Counted from the first letter of the stretch, positions 17,659-27,100 are shown. The stretch: 64,000 bases of DNA from Chitinophaga sancti (GCF_034424315.1 NZ_CP139972.1:6200001-6264000), one strand, 5' to 3'. The notes: generated by a model not told the origin, from the sequence alone. Translations and numbers: made by a program.

Positions 17659-17701
17659 GCGTCAGCTAAGCGGTATCCTTTGGATGCTGCTGAGCTGACG
17701 C
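17659..17701 (+). terminator. Large hairpin after phospholipase C
   Basis: Two 20-base arms (17659-17678 and 17682-17701) pair almost fully around a TTT loop, with one mismatch and two wobble pairs. There is no T-run directly after, but together with the next hairpin it separates two convergent genes. Confidence 0.6.
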
Positions 17702-17705
17702 CCGC

Positions 17706-17750
17706 GTTCAAATTATTACGGCCTCTAAAGGAGGCCGTAATAATTTGAAC
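17706..17750. terminator. Perfect 20-bp inverted repeat at the GH92 3' end
   Basis: Arms at 17706-17725 and 17731-17750 pair perfectly with a 5-base loop. The right arm includes the first base of the GH92 stop codon. The A+T-rich outer ends can act in either direction, so this is a probable bidirectional terminator. Confidence 0.7.
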
Positions 17751-20020
17751 TATTTAGTTAAGGAGAATGGCCTGTCACTTTTTGAAATGCCTCTTGACAT
17801 CGCTGGTTTGTCAGACATTTCTAAGTGTAAGATGCCGCCATTGGTAATATCTGTATGAGATAACCAATCCTTCGTCAACACCTGCCCATTCAGCGTAGCT
17901 GATTGGATATACACATTTTTAGAAGAATTATTATTCGCTTCAATTACAAATTGCTTCCCGTTTTCCAAAGTGATCGTTGTTTTGTTAAACACCGGACTCC
18001 CCATCACATATTGATCCGTACCCGGGCATACACTATAAAAACCTAAGGCACTCAATACATACCATGAAGAAGTCTGTCCCTGGTCTTCATCTCCCGGATA
18101 CCCATTCTCCGTTGCATTATACAACTTCTCCATTACCGCTCTTGCCCAGTACTGTGCCTTCCAGGGCTGCCCGGCATAATTGTACAAATACACCATATGC
18201 TGTATTGGCTGATTCCCATGTGCATACTGCCCCATATTCGCCATCACCATCTCCGTCATCTCATGTATCGGTCCACCATAAGTACCTACTTTGAAATTAT
18301 TGGGAGAAGAAAACACGGTATCTAATTTATGTACAAAGGCACTATCACCCCCCATCATATTGATCAGGCCCCGGATATCATGAAACACTGACCATTGCCA
18401 GTGCACCGCATTCCCTTCTGTAAACGGACCACCCCACTCAATCGGATCAAAATCCGGCTTAAAACTACCATCAGCCTGTCTGCCTCTCATATAGCCAGTC
18501 AGGCTATCGTATACATTCCTATAGTTGTACATCTGCCTGCCAAACACATCTTCACAAAAAGTATTACCTGTTTGCTGCGCCAACGTATACCCGCAGAAAT
18601 CATCATACGCATATTCCAGTGTTTTTGCCGTTGCTTCCCTCACACCAGGATAAGGGCAGTAGCCTAAAGTGTAATACTCTTTCCAGCCATCACGGCCATT
18701 TGCGGGTCCCCATGGTCCTTTATTGGTCGCTTCATGCAAGTAAGCCTTCAATGCTTTTTGCGGATCGAAAGTATGCAAGCCTTTTGCCCACGCATCTGCC
18801 AGTAAGGAGATGGCGTGATTCCCGATCATACTACCCCCTTCACCAGGGAAAGACCAGGCTGGCAACCATCCGCACTGGTCATAAGCATCTAACAGGGCAG
18901 CTACATAACGGCCATGCATAGTGGGGTGCAACAATGCATTGAGCGGGAACTGTGCACGGAAAGTATCCCAGAATCCCGTATCTGTATAGAGATAACCTGC
19001 ATGTACCTTATCATCATATGGGCTATAGTAATAAGGCAGGCCATTTTTATCATATTCAAAGAACTGGCGGGAGAACAGGCTTGCTCTGAAAAAGCAGGAA
19101 TAGAAAGTCGCTTTTTGTGCAGGTGTACCACCTTCAACTTTTACTTTACCGAGGTAATCATTCCATACTTTCCAGGCAGCATTTTTTGTCTGATCAAAAG
19201 AAGCGAAGCTGCCCAGTTCCCTTTGCAGGTTGAGTTCCGCCTGATCCTGGCTAATATAGCTGCTGGCAGTTTTTACCTGAACAGCTGCTCCTTTTTTGAA
19301 TTTGATATATGCGTTTTTACCATTCAGGGTATCGGCAGTGAGGGTGCCTGTTTTGCTATCCCACACGCCATAGGCAGTGAATGGCTGATCGAACTGCAAT
19401 ACAAAATAACTGCGCAGTTCCCGGGATAACTGTTGGCCGTTGTTGATGTAGCCAATGATCTTTCTTTCAGCAGGAATGATCTTCACATCACTGATACGGG
19501 TATATCCGTCTAATACCAGCCATGCATCGCCGGAGCGGGGAAATGTAAAGCGGAGGTGTGCCCCTCTTTCAGTAGGCGCAATTTCGGTGGTGATGTGATT
19601 GTCGAGCGTAACCTTGTAATAGTTAGGTTTAGCAATCTCATTTTTGTGACTGAAGCGTGCCGCACGCTGGAACTGGTTAACGGCCAGTTTGCCTGTAACG
19701 GGCATCAGTGAGAATACACAGTAGTCATTGGACCATGAGCTACATTGATGGGCTTGTTGAAAGCCACGGATGCTGTCTTTTTCGTACTGGTATTTCCAGC
19801 CATCGCCATTTACACCTGTTTGCGGTGTCCAGGTATGCATTCCAAAGGGAAGGGCAGTAGTGGGATAGGTATTACCCCTGGTGAGGGTGAAACTGGAATT
19901 TGTACCCTGTAAGGTGTTTACGTACCTGACCCGGTCGGTAGTATCAGTTACGTTTGAAGTGTCAGCAAATAGGAACTGGCAGTACAATAGACTGCACAGC
20001 AGGAGACCTGTTCTAAGCAT
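17750..20020 (-). CDS. GH92 family alpha-mannosidase
   Basis: This 756-residue secreted glycosidase has the GH92 pattern: RVRYVNTLQGTNSSFTLTRG, YPTTALPFGMHTWTPQTG, RGFQQAHQCSSW near the start, then the (alpha/alpha)6 domain with GFWDTFRAQFPL, WSFPGEGGSMIGNHAIS and NGYPGDEDQGQTSSWYVLSALG. GH92 enzymes are calcium-dependent exo-alpha-mannosidases acting on N-glycan or yeast mannan side chains. I start at the ATG at 20020, because MLRTGLLLCSLLYCQFLFA is a good signal peptide; the longer frame from 20107 adds a poor N-terminus. No SusC/SusD pair is adjacent. Confidence 0.92.
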   Translation of the reverse strand: MLRTGLLLCSLLYCQFLFADTSNVTDTTDRVRYVNTLQGTNSSFTLTRGNTYPTTALPFGMHTWTPQTGVNGDGWKYQYEKDSIRGFQQAHQCSSWSNDYCVFSLMPVTGKLAVNQFQRAARFSHKNEIAKPNYYKVTLDNHITTEIAPTERGAHLRFTFPRSGDAWLVLDGYTRISDVKIIPAERKIIGYINNGQQLSRELRSYFVLQFDQPFTAYGVWDSKTGTLTADTLNGKNAYIKFKKGAAVQVKTASSYISQDQAELNLQRELGSFASFDQTKNAAWKVWNDYLGKVKVEGGTPAQKATFYSCFFRASLFSRQFFEYDKNGLPYYYSPYDDKVHAGYLYTDTGFWDTFRAQFPLNALLHPTMHGRYVAALLDAYDQCGWLPAWSFPGEGGSMIGNHAISLLADAWAKGLHTFDPQKALKAYLHEATNKGPWGPANGRDGWKEYYTLGYCPYPGVREATAKTLEYAYDDFCGYTLAQQTGNTFCEDVFGRQMYNYRNVYDSLTGYMRGRQADGSFKPDFDPIEWGGPFTEGNAVHWQWSVFHDIRGLINMMGGDSAFVHKLDTVFSSPNNFKVGTYGGPIHEMTEMVMANMGQYAHGNQPIQHMVYLYNYAGQPWKAQYWARAVMEKLYNATENGYPGDEDQGQTSSWYVLSALGFYSVCPGTDQYVMGSPVFNKTTITLENGKQFVIEANNNSSKNVYIQSATLNGQVLTKDWLSHTDITNGGILHLEMSDKPAMSRGISKSDRPFSLTK

Positions 20021-20122
20021 GATTGTGGATATTTTAGCAGCTGTGAAAGTAAATAAAATATTATCAGCATTCAATGATGCTGGTTTTGGGCGGTGGGTTC
20101 GCGCCACCCAAAATCTATTGCT

Positions 20123-20130
20123 TATATTTG
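20123..20130 (+). promoter_or_regulatory. -7 box for the SDR gene
   Basis: TATATTTG matches TAnnTTTG, 22 bases before the ATG at 20153. Confidence 0.5.
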
Positions 20131-20152
20131 CAACAATAAAATCAGCTAGCGT

Positions 20153-20869
20153 ATGGAATCATTAAAAGGTAAAAATGCGTTGATCACAGGCGCAGGTAAG
20201 GGAATAGGGAAGGCAGTGGCTCAACAGTTGGCAGCAGAAGGTGCGAACCTCGCACTGATTGCACGTACAGAAAAAGATTTACAGGCAGTGGCTGCTGAAC
20301 TGGCAGGTACCGGTGTAAAGATCGTATATGCTACGGCTGACGTAGCAGACAGGCAGGCAGTAGAAACTGCTATTGCAAAACTCAGTGCAGAACTGGGAAC
20401 GATTGATATCCTGATCAATAATGCGGGTGTAGGTAAGTTTGGCAAGTTCATGGATCTGTCACCGGAAGAGTGGGAAAACATTGTAAAGGTGAACCTGTTT
20501 GGTGCTTATTATACGGTTCGTGCGGTGTTGCCAGGGATGCTCTCCTGCCAGACAGGAGATATTGTGAATATCTCCTCTACTGCTGGTAAAAATGGAGCAG
20601 CAGTGACCAGCGCTTATAGTGCATCTAAGTTCGGATTGATTGGTATGTCTGAATCACTGATGCAGGAAGTGCGTAAGTCTAACATCCGTGTAACCACGCT
20701 GACGCCGAGCACTATTGCTACGGATATGGCGATTGATTTGAAACTGACAGATGGTAATCCTGAGAAGGTGATGCAGGCGGAAGATTTCGCGGAGTTGATA
20801 GTGAGTCAGCTGAAGCTGAACAGGAGAGTGTTTGTGAAAGAGGCGGGTATCTGGTCTACAAATCCCTGA
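20153..20869 (+). CDS. Short-chain dehydrogenase/reductase (3-ketoacyl-ACP reductase-like)
   Basis: This 238-residue classical SDR has the NAD(P)-binding [11 protein letters not shown] at residues 12-22, the NNAG strand, catalytic Ser in NISSTAGK and the YSASK active-site motif. An Arg in the first loop (ARTEKD) after strand 2 suggests NADPH. The family includes FabG, but sequence alone does not fix the substrate and this copy is not in a fab cluster, so I give no gene symbol. It is a single gene with its own promoter and terminator. Confidence 0.85.
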   Translation: MESLKGKNALITGAGKGIGKAVAQQLAAEGANLALIARTEKDLQAVAAELAGTGVKIVYATADVADRQAVETAIAKLSAELGTIDILINNAGVGKFGKFMDLSPEEWENIVKVNLFGAYYTVRAVLPGMLSCQTGDIVNISSTAGKNGAAVTSAYSASKFGLIGMSESLMQEVRKSNIRVTTLTPSTIATDMAIDLKLTDGNPEKVMQAEDFAELIVSQLKLNRRVFVKEAGIWSTNP

Positions 20870-20918
20870 TAAAAGAAGATATTATTTTTTAGCTGGCCGC
20901 AGGCCACAGGCAACAATG

Positions 20919-20959
20919 AAAAAGGGGCTGTGTCATAAGTATGATACAGCCCCTTTTTA
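20919..20959 (+). terminator. Terminator after the SDR gene
   Basis: Arms of 19 bases (20919-20937 and 20941-20959) pair with one G-T position and end in a T5 run. The A5 on the left makes it usable by the leftward phosphotransferase gene too. Confidence 0.85.
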
Positions 20960-21047
20960 TTCGGGTTCCTGATGGAATTGTATCGTCTTTTAAACGATTT
21001 TCAAGAGGTATTTTTATTTGTGATACAAGCTCATTTTCGTTGCTGTT

Positions 21048-22058
21048 TTAATTCAATAATGCAAGTGATGCTTCAAATGCCGGTTGCTGCATTTCTGTCA
21101 GGGCTTCCTGCATCAGCATTTTCCCATACAGGATCTTCCCTTCATAGCTACCTAAGTTCACCTCATTCTTACTCATCATCTTTTTCACGTCCAGCAGGGT
21201 AGGCACTTTCATATCCTGGTCGTGTACATCCTTCATCTCTGCTGCCATTCTTAAAAAGATGGTACCATAATAGAGGAACACCACTTGCCGCATCAAGTAG
21301 AACTTCGCTTTTTGCAAAGCCGTTGGCGCTGCCCCAAAATACGCAGTAAGGAATGTATCGATATGCTGTTCATTCGCTGCAAAGTACAAGGCAACGACAG
21401 CCAGGTCTACGTAGCGGTCATTCTTAAAACCCGCCTCCCAGTCAATCATCCAGATCTTTTCTCCATCATACAATATATTCGCCGGATTCAGGTCATTGTG
21501 TGAAGAAACGAGTTCGTCATTGATAGGATAAATAGCTTTTATCTTGTCGAAATAACTAAAATGCTCAGCAGTTGCGCTTTCGGGAAACATCTTCATTTCC
21601 AGGAAGCGATCCCTGAAAACAATCACCCCTTCCAGGAAATTGATGAGTGGCGGAAAGAGCGGGAGGGCATGAATCGCCTTTACTTTTTCGGCAATGCTTT
21701 TGAGCTGTATATCTTTGTCCGGGAGCCCTACCCAGATGGGCGGACCGGCAATATATGCACAGATAGAAATTGCGGCAGCAGCATCCGCATATAATACGGC
21801 AGGAGCGATACCTGCATCTGCTGCGGCATGCAGACATACGTATTCACGTGCAGGATCTGCGAGTTCATTGATGGCCATTACCAGCCTCAGAATATAGTCT
21901 TTACCATTTACCCGGATCTTGTATACTAAAGCGGGTGAAAGCCCCCTTGTCATGAGCTCAATGGCTTCTATGGCGGGTGTTCCAAATGTTTGCTGCAGGG
22001 CAGTTTCTACCGCTGGTAGCTTATGTGCGGGCAGCATGGAAAGAAGGGAATTGTTCAT
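21048..22058 (-). CDS. APH/choline-kinase-like phosphotransferase
   Basis: This 336-residue protein has the eukaryotic-kinase-like fold of aminoglycoside and choline kinases. It shows the substrate-binding and catalytic loop SSHNDLNPANILYDG and the metal-binding MIDWEAG, with the helical C-lobe following. The closest pattern is the choline/ethanolamine kinase group (LicA-like), but the substrate cannot be read from sequence. It lies 3 bases after the MarR gene, so the two form an operon. The MarR regulator therefore probably senses something linked to its substrate. Confidence 0.8.
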   Translation of the reverse strand: MNNSLLSMLPAHKLPAVETALQQTFGTPAIEAIELMTRGLSPALVYKIRVNGKDYILRLVMAINELADPAREYVCLHAAADAGIAPAVLYADAAAAISICAYIAGPPIWVGLPDKDIQLKSIAEKVKAIHALPLFPPLINFLEGVIVFRDRFLEMKMFPESATAEHFSYFDKIKAIYPINDELVSSHNDLNPANILYDGEKIWMIDWEAGFKNDRYVDLAVVALYFAANEQHIDTFLTAYFGAAPTALQKAKFYLMRQVVFLYYGTIFLRMAAEMKDVHDQDMKVPTLLDVKKMMSKNEVNLGSYEGKILYGKMLMQEALTEMQQPAFEASLALLN

Positions 22059-22061
22059 ACA

Positions 22062-22511
22062 TTAAATAATGTTGCCACCAAGTTCTGTGAGCATGTCTGA
22101 AAAGGCGTCCAGTTTTTTGGCTTTGGCAGGGGTAATAGTATCGGTGGAAAATATATCCTGGGCTACGACTTCGGCAGCGCTGAGGGCTTCTCCGAAGATC
22201 TGTTTGCCAATATCGGTTAAACCTACATAGCTGACACGGGCATCTCTTTCATAGGCTTCGCGTTGTACAAGCCCTATTTTTTCTAAGGGTATCAGCATGC
22301 GGGTAACGCCCGAGGCAGTAAATCCTATTTTTTCGGCAAGGTCTACGCGGCGGAGTTTCTGGCCGGGTGCTTCATGCAGGATCAGGAGGATGGCAAAGTC
22401 GGTATAGCCAATGCCATGGCCGGAAAGACGGGTTTCCAGCCTGCGGGAAAGGATGACGTGGGCCTTTGAGAGATTGAGTATGAGCTTTAAAGATGGACTG
22501 ATGTTAGTCAT
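22062..22511 (-). CDS. MarR-family transcriptional regulator
   Basis: This 149-residue winged helix protein has the standard layout: a dimer helix (LILNLSKAHVILSRRLETRL), then LAEKIGFTASGVTRMLIPLEKIGLV as helix-turn-helix and wing, with the family motif DARVSYVGLTDIGKQIF. It starts 11 bases from a perfect 30-bp palindrome that also overlaps its predicted transcription start, so autorepression is very likely. It is co-transcribed with the downstream phosphotransferase. Confidence 0.9.
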   Translation of the reverse strand: MTNISPSLKLILNLSKAHVILSRRLETRLSGHGIGYTDFAILLILHEAPGQKLRRVDLAEKIGFTASGVTRMLIPLEKIGLVQREAYERDARVSYVGLTDIGKQIFGEALSAAEVVAQDIFSTDTITPAKAKKLDAFSDMLTELGGNII

Positions 22512-22522
22512 GGTGTTTAGTT

Positions 22523-22559
22523 GTAAAATACTTGACTTGTCAAGTATTTTACGAAGATA
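22523..22559 (-). promoter_or_regulatory. MarR operator: perfect 30-bp palindrome plus -7-like box
   Basis: Arms of 14 bases (22523-22536 and 22539-22552, core ACTTGAC/GTCAAGT) surround a TT spacer. On the minus strand TATCTTCG (22559-22552), one base off the -7 consensus, lies at its edge, so the transcription start falls inside the palindrome. Confidence 0.75.
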
Positions 22560-22565
22560 GGGGAT

Positions 22566-22775
22566 TTGGATGAATTTTTTAAAAGGGCGAAAAGAAATTT
22601 AAATTCAAAGGGAATTCCATCTCCACTGTATGAGCAATTTGACGACCATCAGGACCAGCTAATAATAAGTGTTGCTTTGACAGTTGTCTTTGTAACACTT
22701 ATAGTATATATTTATACCAAACTATCATGCAACGAATTTCCGTTATGTATTCAATTAGAAGGGCGCATAGTTTGA
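22566..22775 (+). CDS. Doubtful small membrane protein, 69 residues
   Basis: The frame encodes a charged N-terminus, one clear hydrophobic segment (LIISVALTVVFVTLIVYIY) and a short tail. I recognise no family, and there is no good promoter or ribosome-binding site. It fills the gap between the MarR gene and GH89. It may be a real single-pass protein or chance. Confidence 0.25.
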   Translation: MDEFFKRAKRNLNSKGIPSPLYEQFDDHQDQLIISVALTVVFVTLIVYIYTKLSCNEFPLCIQLEGRIV

Positions 22776-22822
22776 GAATTTAGTAATTACCGCGTTTACA
22801 CAAAAACAAGCATACAGTGTCT

Positions 22823-25021
22823 ATGAAAGTTTTTAGCAGGGTCCTTAGTATCTGTGGGTTCGTCATGTTTGCACATTCATCTGTGTCAGCACAATTGAAT
22901 AAGCCGGCAGCGCTGGCGCTCATTAAACGGGTACTACCCGAAAGAGCGGCTTCTTTTGAAGTAGGGGAGCTTCCCGCTTCTGAAGCAAAGGACGTATTTG
23001 AAATTGCACCACACCAGGGAAAGATCTTATTAAAAGGAAATAACGGGGTGGCTGTAGCTGCTGCCCTGTATTATTACCTGACTGAGTATGCCCATTGCCA
23101 GATTACCTGGAATGGCACGCAGCTGAAACTGCCTGCAAAATTACCGGTGCCGGCAGCAACGGTAAGGAAGACTACTCCTTATCAATACAGGTATTACCTG
23201 AACTATTGCACCTTCAACTACACCATGAGCTGGTGGGATTGGAAGCGCTGGCAAAAAGAGATAGACTGGATGGCTATGCATGGCATCAATATGCCCCTGG
23301 CCATTACCGGTGAAGAATATACCTGGTACGAAGTATATAAACAAATGGGCTTTACCGACAAGGAACTGGAAGGGTTCTTTTGTGGACCAGCTTACTTTTC
23401 CTGGTTCTGGATGGGCAATTTAGATGGCTGGGGAGGCCCCTTGCCGCTCAGCTGGATGAAAAGTCATAAAACCCTGCAACAGCAGATCTTAAAACAGGAG
23501 CGTGACTTAGGCATGAAGCCGGTATTGCCTGCGTTTACCGGGCATGTACCAGCTGCTTTCAAAAAGAAATATCCTAATGCAAAACTGAAGGCTACCAACT
23601 GGAACAATGGTTTTGCAGATACATATATCCTGGATTCAGAAGATCCTTTGTTTGCAAAGATTGGTAAGCAGTTCCTGGAAACACAGGCTAAATTGTTCGG
23701 AACAGATCATTTGTATTCAGCCGATACGTTCAATGAAAATGAACCTCCTTCTGATGATCCGGAGTTCCTGTCTAAACTGAGTGCGCGCATTTATGACGGA
23801 ATGAGACAGGCTGATACTGCTGCAGTGTGGGTCATGCAGGGATGGTTATTTTATAGTGACCGTAAATTCTGGAAAGCGCCACAGATTGAAGCACTGTTAA
23901 AAGCAGTACCGGATAATAAGATGATCTTATTAGACCTGGCGGCAGAAATTGAACCCGTGTGGAAAAGAACGGATGCATTTTATGGTAAGCCCTGGATCTG
24001 GAACCAGCTGAATAATTTTGGTGGAAATGTGAATTTATTCGGTCGCCTGGAAGGTGTAGCGGCAGGACCAGCAATGGCATTGCAGGACCGGGATTCAAAG
24101 AACCTGAAAGGGATTGGATTAACGATGGAAGCCATTGAGAACAATCCTGTGATCTATGAACTGACGATGCAGCATACCTGGCAAACGGAACCGGTGCAGC
24201 TGGATGAGTGGCTGAGAAAATATGCACGTAACCGTTATGGTGTGGATAATGATTCACTGGTGCAGGCATGGCAGGTGTTGCGTAAGACAGCTTATAATGG
24301 ACAGGCGATCCGCGATGGCGCAGAGTCTATCATTACCGGCCGGCCTACTTTTGATAGCACTACTACCTGGACAAGGACAAAGCTGAATTATGCCCCCCTG
24401 GATTTAATTCCTGCATGGGATTTATTCATACAGGCATCAAAGAAAGGTGTGCGTACAGATGGATTTACTTATGACCTGGTAGATGTGACCCGGCAGGTGA
24501 TGGCGAACTATGCTACACCGCTGCAACAGCAGTGGGTAAGGGCTTACAAGGCTCATAATATGAGCGCATTTCAGAAGTATAGCAATGCCTACCTGGAGTT
24601 GATTGATGATATGGATCGTTTATTGGCAACGAGAAAGGATTTCCTCCTGGGGCCATGGATTGCCAGTGCAAGAAACTGGGGAACGACGCCTGCAGAGAAA
24701 GCGCTGTATGAGCAGAATGCCCGTGACCTGATCACCTTGTGGGGGGATGCAGAAAGCCCCTTGCATGAATATGCAAACAGGCAATGGAGTGGATTGCTGA
24801 AAGATTTCTATAAGGTACGCTGGGAGCAGTTCTTTGATTACCTGATGACGGAAGAGAATCCGGATTTCAAAGCATTTGGTAAGAAGATCAGCCAGTGGGA
24901 ATGGCAGTTTGTGAATACGCAGAAGAATTATCCGTTGAAGACGAGTGGTGATCCGGTAGTGGTATCACAGCAGCTATATACAAAATATCATGACCTTATA
25001 GTGGCAGCTTATGAAAGATAA
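22823..25021 (+). CDS. Alpha-N-acetylglucosaminidase, GH89 (NAGLU family)
   Basis: This 732-residue secreted enzyme removes terminal alpha-linked GlcNAc. A signal peptide (ending near SSVSAQ) precedes a small N-terminal alpha/beta domain, then the TIM barrel with YRYYLNYCTFNYTMSWWDW, EIDWMAMHGINMPLAITG, WMGNLDGWGGPLP and SADTFNENEPPSDD, and the all-helical C-domain. These are strong GH89 signatures shared with human NAGLU (heparan sulfate degradation). The start is the ATG at 22823; an in-frame GTG lies two codons earlier. It overlaps the HGSNAT-like gene by 11 bases, so the two are co-translated. Confidence 0.93.
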   Translation: MKVFSRVLSICGFVMFAHSSVSAQLNKPAALALIKRVLPERAASFEVGELPASEAKDVFEIAPHQGKILLKGNNGVAVAAALYYYLTEYAHCQITWNGTQLKLPAKLPVPAATVRKTTPYQYRYYLNYCTFNYTMSWWDWKRWQKEIDWMAMHGINMPLAITGEEYTWYEVYKQMGFTDKELEGFFCGPAYFSWFWMGNLDGWGGPLPLSWMKSHKTLQQQILKQERDLGMKPVLPAFTGHVPAAFKKKYPNAKLKATNWNNGFADTYILDSEDPLFAKIGKQFLETQAKLFGTDHLYSADTFNENEPPSDDPEFLSKLSARIYDGMRQADTAAVWVMQGWLFYSDRKFWKAPQIEALLKAVPDNKMILLDLAAEIEPVWKRTDAFYGKPWIWNQLNNFGGNVNLFGRLEGVAAGPAMALQDRDSKNLKGIGLTMEAIENNPVIYELTMQHTWQTEPVQLDEWLRKYARNRYGVDNDSLVQAWQVLRKTAYNGQAIRDGAESIITGRPTFDSTTTWTRTKLNYAPLDLIPAWDLFIQASKKGVRTDGFTYDLVDVTRQVMANYATPLQQQWVRAYKAHNMSAFQKYSNAYLELIDDMDRLLATRKDFLLGPWIASARNWGTTPAEKALYEQNARDLITLWGDAESPLHEYANRQWSGLLKDFYKVRWEQFFDYLMTEENPDFKAFGKKISQWEWQFVNTQKNYPLKTSGDPVVVSQQLYTKYHDLIVAAYER

Positions 25022-26144
25022 TCAACGATTGCAGTCATTAGATGCGCTACGCGGCTTTGATATGTTCTGGATCATGAGTGGTGAGCATATCATACATGCG
25101 CTGGCAAAGGCGACCAAATGGGGGCCGGTAGAATGGATGTCAGCACAGTTAAACCATACAGAATGGAATGGGTTCACGTTTTATGATATGATCTTCCCGC
25201 TGTTCCTGTTTATAGCGGGGGTAACAATGCCCTTGTCTTTGCAAAAGAAGATGGAGGTGGCGGGTGTGAAGTATACTTATTTATTACCGGGAGAGGAGAA
25301 GCGGAAATTGTATATGGTGATGCTGAAAAGGGCTTTGATCCTGGTGGTGCTGGGTTTTATTGTGAATGGATTATTGAAGTTTAACGGGCTGGAAAATACA
25401 CGGTTCCCGAGTGTATTAGGCAGGATAGGTTTGGCGTGGTTCTTTGCCGGATTGATCAGCCTGAACTTTTCTGTAAAGGGGCAGATATATTGGCTGTTGG
25501 GCATCCTGCTGGGATATTGGGCATTGATGATGTGGGTGCCAGTACCTGGATATGGGGCAGGTGTGCTGACGATGGATGGATCACTGGAGTCTTATATTGA
25601 CAGGGTGCTGGTGCCGGGCAGGTTGCATGATAAGGTACATGATCCGGAAGGGGTATTGTCTACATTGCCGGCTATTGGAACGGCGCTGTTGGGTACCCTG
25701 GTAGGAACGTTTATACAGAGAGGTGTGCAGACGCCGTTGCGGAAAGGGGTAATGATATTGGGTTTCGGAGCGGTGTTGGTGTTGTTGGGATATGTATGGG
25801 ATTTTGGTTTCCCAATTAATAAGCGGCTGTGGACAAGTTCATTTGTGTTGTATGCGGGTGGATTTAGCGTCATGTTCTTATCTGCGTTTTATCTGATTAT
25901 AGACGTGTGGGGATTCAGGAAATGGGCCTTTCCATTTGTGATTATTGGTACGAATTCAATCCTGATTTATATGGCGGCAGAGGGAATGGTGGATTTTAAG
26001 TATACCGCGGGGTTTGTGTTTAATGGGGTGATCCAGTATGCGCCTTTGTTGTGGCAGCCGGTGTTTGCGGCAGTGTCAGTTACATTCGTACAGTTATGCC
26101 TGTTATATGTTTGCTATAAGAACAAACTGTTCCTGAAGATCTAA
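25011..26144 (+). CDS. DUF5009 membrane acyltransferase, HGSNAT-like
   Basis: This 377-residue polytopic membrane protein has 9-11 hydrophobic helices. Its opening RLQSLDALRGFDMFWIMSGE and the FYDMIFPLFLFIAGVTMPLS loop are the hallmarks of the DUF1624/DUF5009 group that includes human heparan-alpha-glucosaminide N-acetyltransferase. That enzyme acetylates terminal glucosamine across the lysosomal membrane so NAGLU can then remove it. Overlap with a NAGLU homologue suggests the same two-step logic in the bacterial envelope. Acetyl transfer by this protein is inferred, not shown; other family members modify surface glycans. Confidence 0.85.
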   Translation: MKDNQRLQSLDALRGFDMFWIMSGEHIIHALAKATKWGPVEWMSAQLNHTEWNGFTFYDMIFPLFLFIAGVTMPLSLQKKMEVAGVKYTYLLPGEEKRKLYMVMLKRALILVVLGFIVNGLLKFNGLENTRFPSVLGRIGLAWFFAGLISLNFSVKGQIYWLLGILLGYWALMMWVPVPGYGAGVLTMDGSLESYIDRVLVPGRLHDKVHDPEGVLSTLPAIGTALLGTLVGTFIQRGVQTPLRKGVMILGFGAVLVLLGYVWDFGFPINKRLWTSSFVLYAGGFSVMFLSAFYLIIDVWGFRKWAFPFVIIGTNSILIYMAAEGMVDFKYTAGFVFNGVIQYAPLLWQPVFAAVSVTFVQLCLLYVCYKNKLFLKI

Positions 26145-26149
26145 AAAAA

Positions 26150-26197
26150 GGGAATGACTTTTGGTCGGTTTTTAAGCCAGCCGAAAGTCATTCTCCC
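26150..26197. terminator. Bidirectional terminator
   Basis: AATGACTTTTGG (26152-26163) pairs with CCGAAAGTCATT (26181-26192), with GGG/CCC extending the ends. It lies between the convergent acyltransferase and DUF4349 genes, with an A-run on its left side. Confidence 0.65.
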
Positions 26198-26203
26198 AAT
26201 AGA

Positions 26204-27073
26204 TTATTGCTTTAAGATACCCAGTATGTTAAGCTTGTCTATAATCAACAACAGTATAAATACAAAAATCGCAAGTACTGTAAAGCCGATGACTGTATAC
26301 GTGAAGTAATGGATCGTCCACTGCAAAGCAATTTTGACCCGGTGGATAAACGAAATGGATTGGGCCGTCGCACCTTCATACAAAGACAATTTCACGGTAC
26401 AGAATTCATTCTCTGTATTGAAATTTCCTAAATCAACACCCAGGTTTTGTAATTTATCTTCCAGTTCCAATTGCCTGTCATAAATAGGTAGCAATTCCTG
26501 GTTGCCACCTGTCTGGTGTTTCAAGGCTTCCAGTGAGGCCACTGTTTTCTCTAAGGAGATCTTCTGTGCATTCAACTGCCTGTACTCATTTGTCTTATCC
26601 ACTTTGGTAATCGACATTGAATTGATCACACCAATTCTCTGTATCTCATGATAAAAGGAATCAAACTTTTCCGGATTTACGCCGATCATCAAATGCAATT
26701 CACGATCTCCTTTCCTGCCTAATGCTTTTTCATACTGGATCATGGCTTTATAACCATCGATCTTTTTCCGGATGTTCTCTTCATCTTTCTGGAACTCACT
26801 ACTGGTGGTTCTGACCACGGCTGTCTTTTCATACTTCTGGTTGGTAGAAAAGTCAGGTTGTGGTGTTGCCGTAGGCGACATTTTCATTTTAGAGGTAGCA
26901 TAGTTCTTTCTCAACCCATTCACCTGGTCAAAGTAATTCTCATAGTAATCCCCGGTACTGCTCGTATTCGACGCTACATACCCATAAATCAGTCTGAAAA
27001 TGAAGAGGAAACAGAACACTCCCGCCCCCCAGCGGAAGAAACGCCAGAACCTGGCCTTAATTGAGGCTTGCAT
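26204..27073 (-). CDS. DUF4349 domain protein
   Basis: This 289-residue membrane-anchored protein has one N-terminal hydrophobic segment (about 15-32) and one at the C-terminus (about 245-280). Between them is the DUF4349 region with a predicted coiled coil (LNAQKISLEKTVASLEALKHQ). The domain's function is unknown; members are often lipoproteins or membrane proteins of the envelope. It begins 27 bases after the topB stop and is probably in the same transcript. Confidence 0.8.
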   Translation of the reverse strand: MQASIKARFWRFFRWGAGVFCFLFIFRLIYGYVASNTSSTGDYYENYFDQVNGLRKNYATSKMKMSPTATPQPDFSTNQKYEKTAVVRTTSSEFQKDEENIRKKIDGYKAMIQYEKALGRKGDRELHLMIGVNPEKFDSFYHEIQRIGVINSMSITKVDKTNEYRQLNAQKISLEKTVASLEALKHQTGGNQELLPIYDRQLELEDKLQNLGVDLGNFNTENEFCTVKLSLYEGATAQSISFIHRVKIALQWTIHYFTYTVIGFTVLAIFVFILLLIIDKLNILGILKQ

Positions 27074-27100
27074 AGTTTAAAATTATAATGTGAATGTAGG

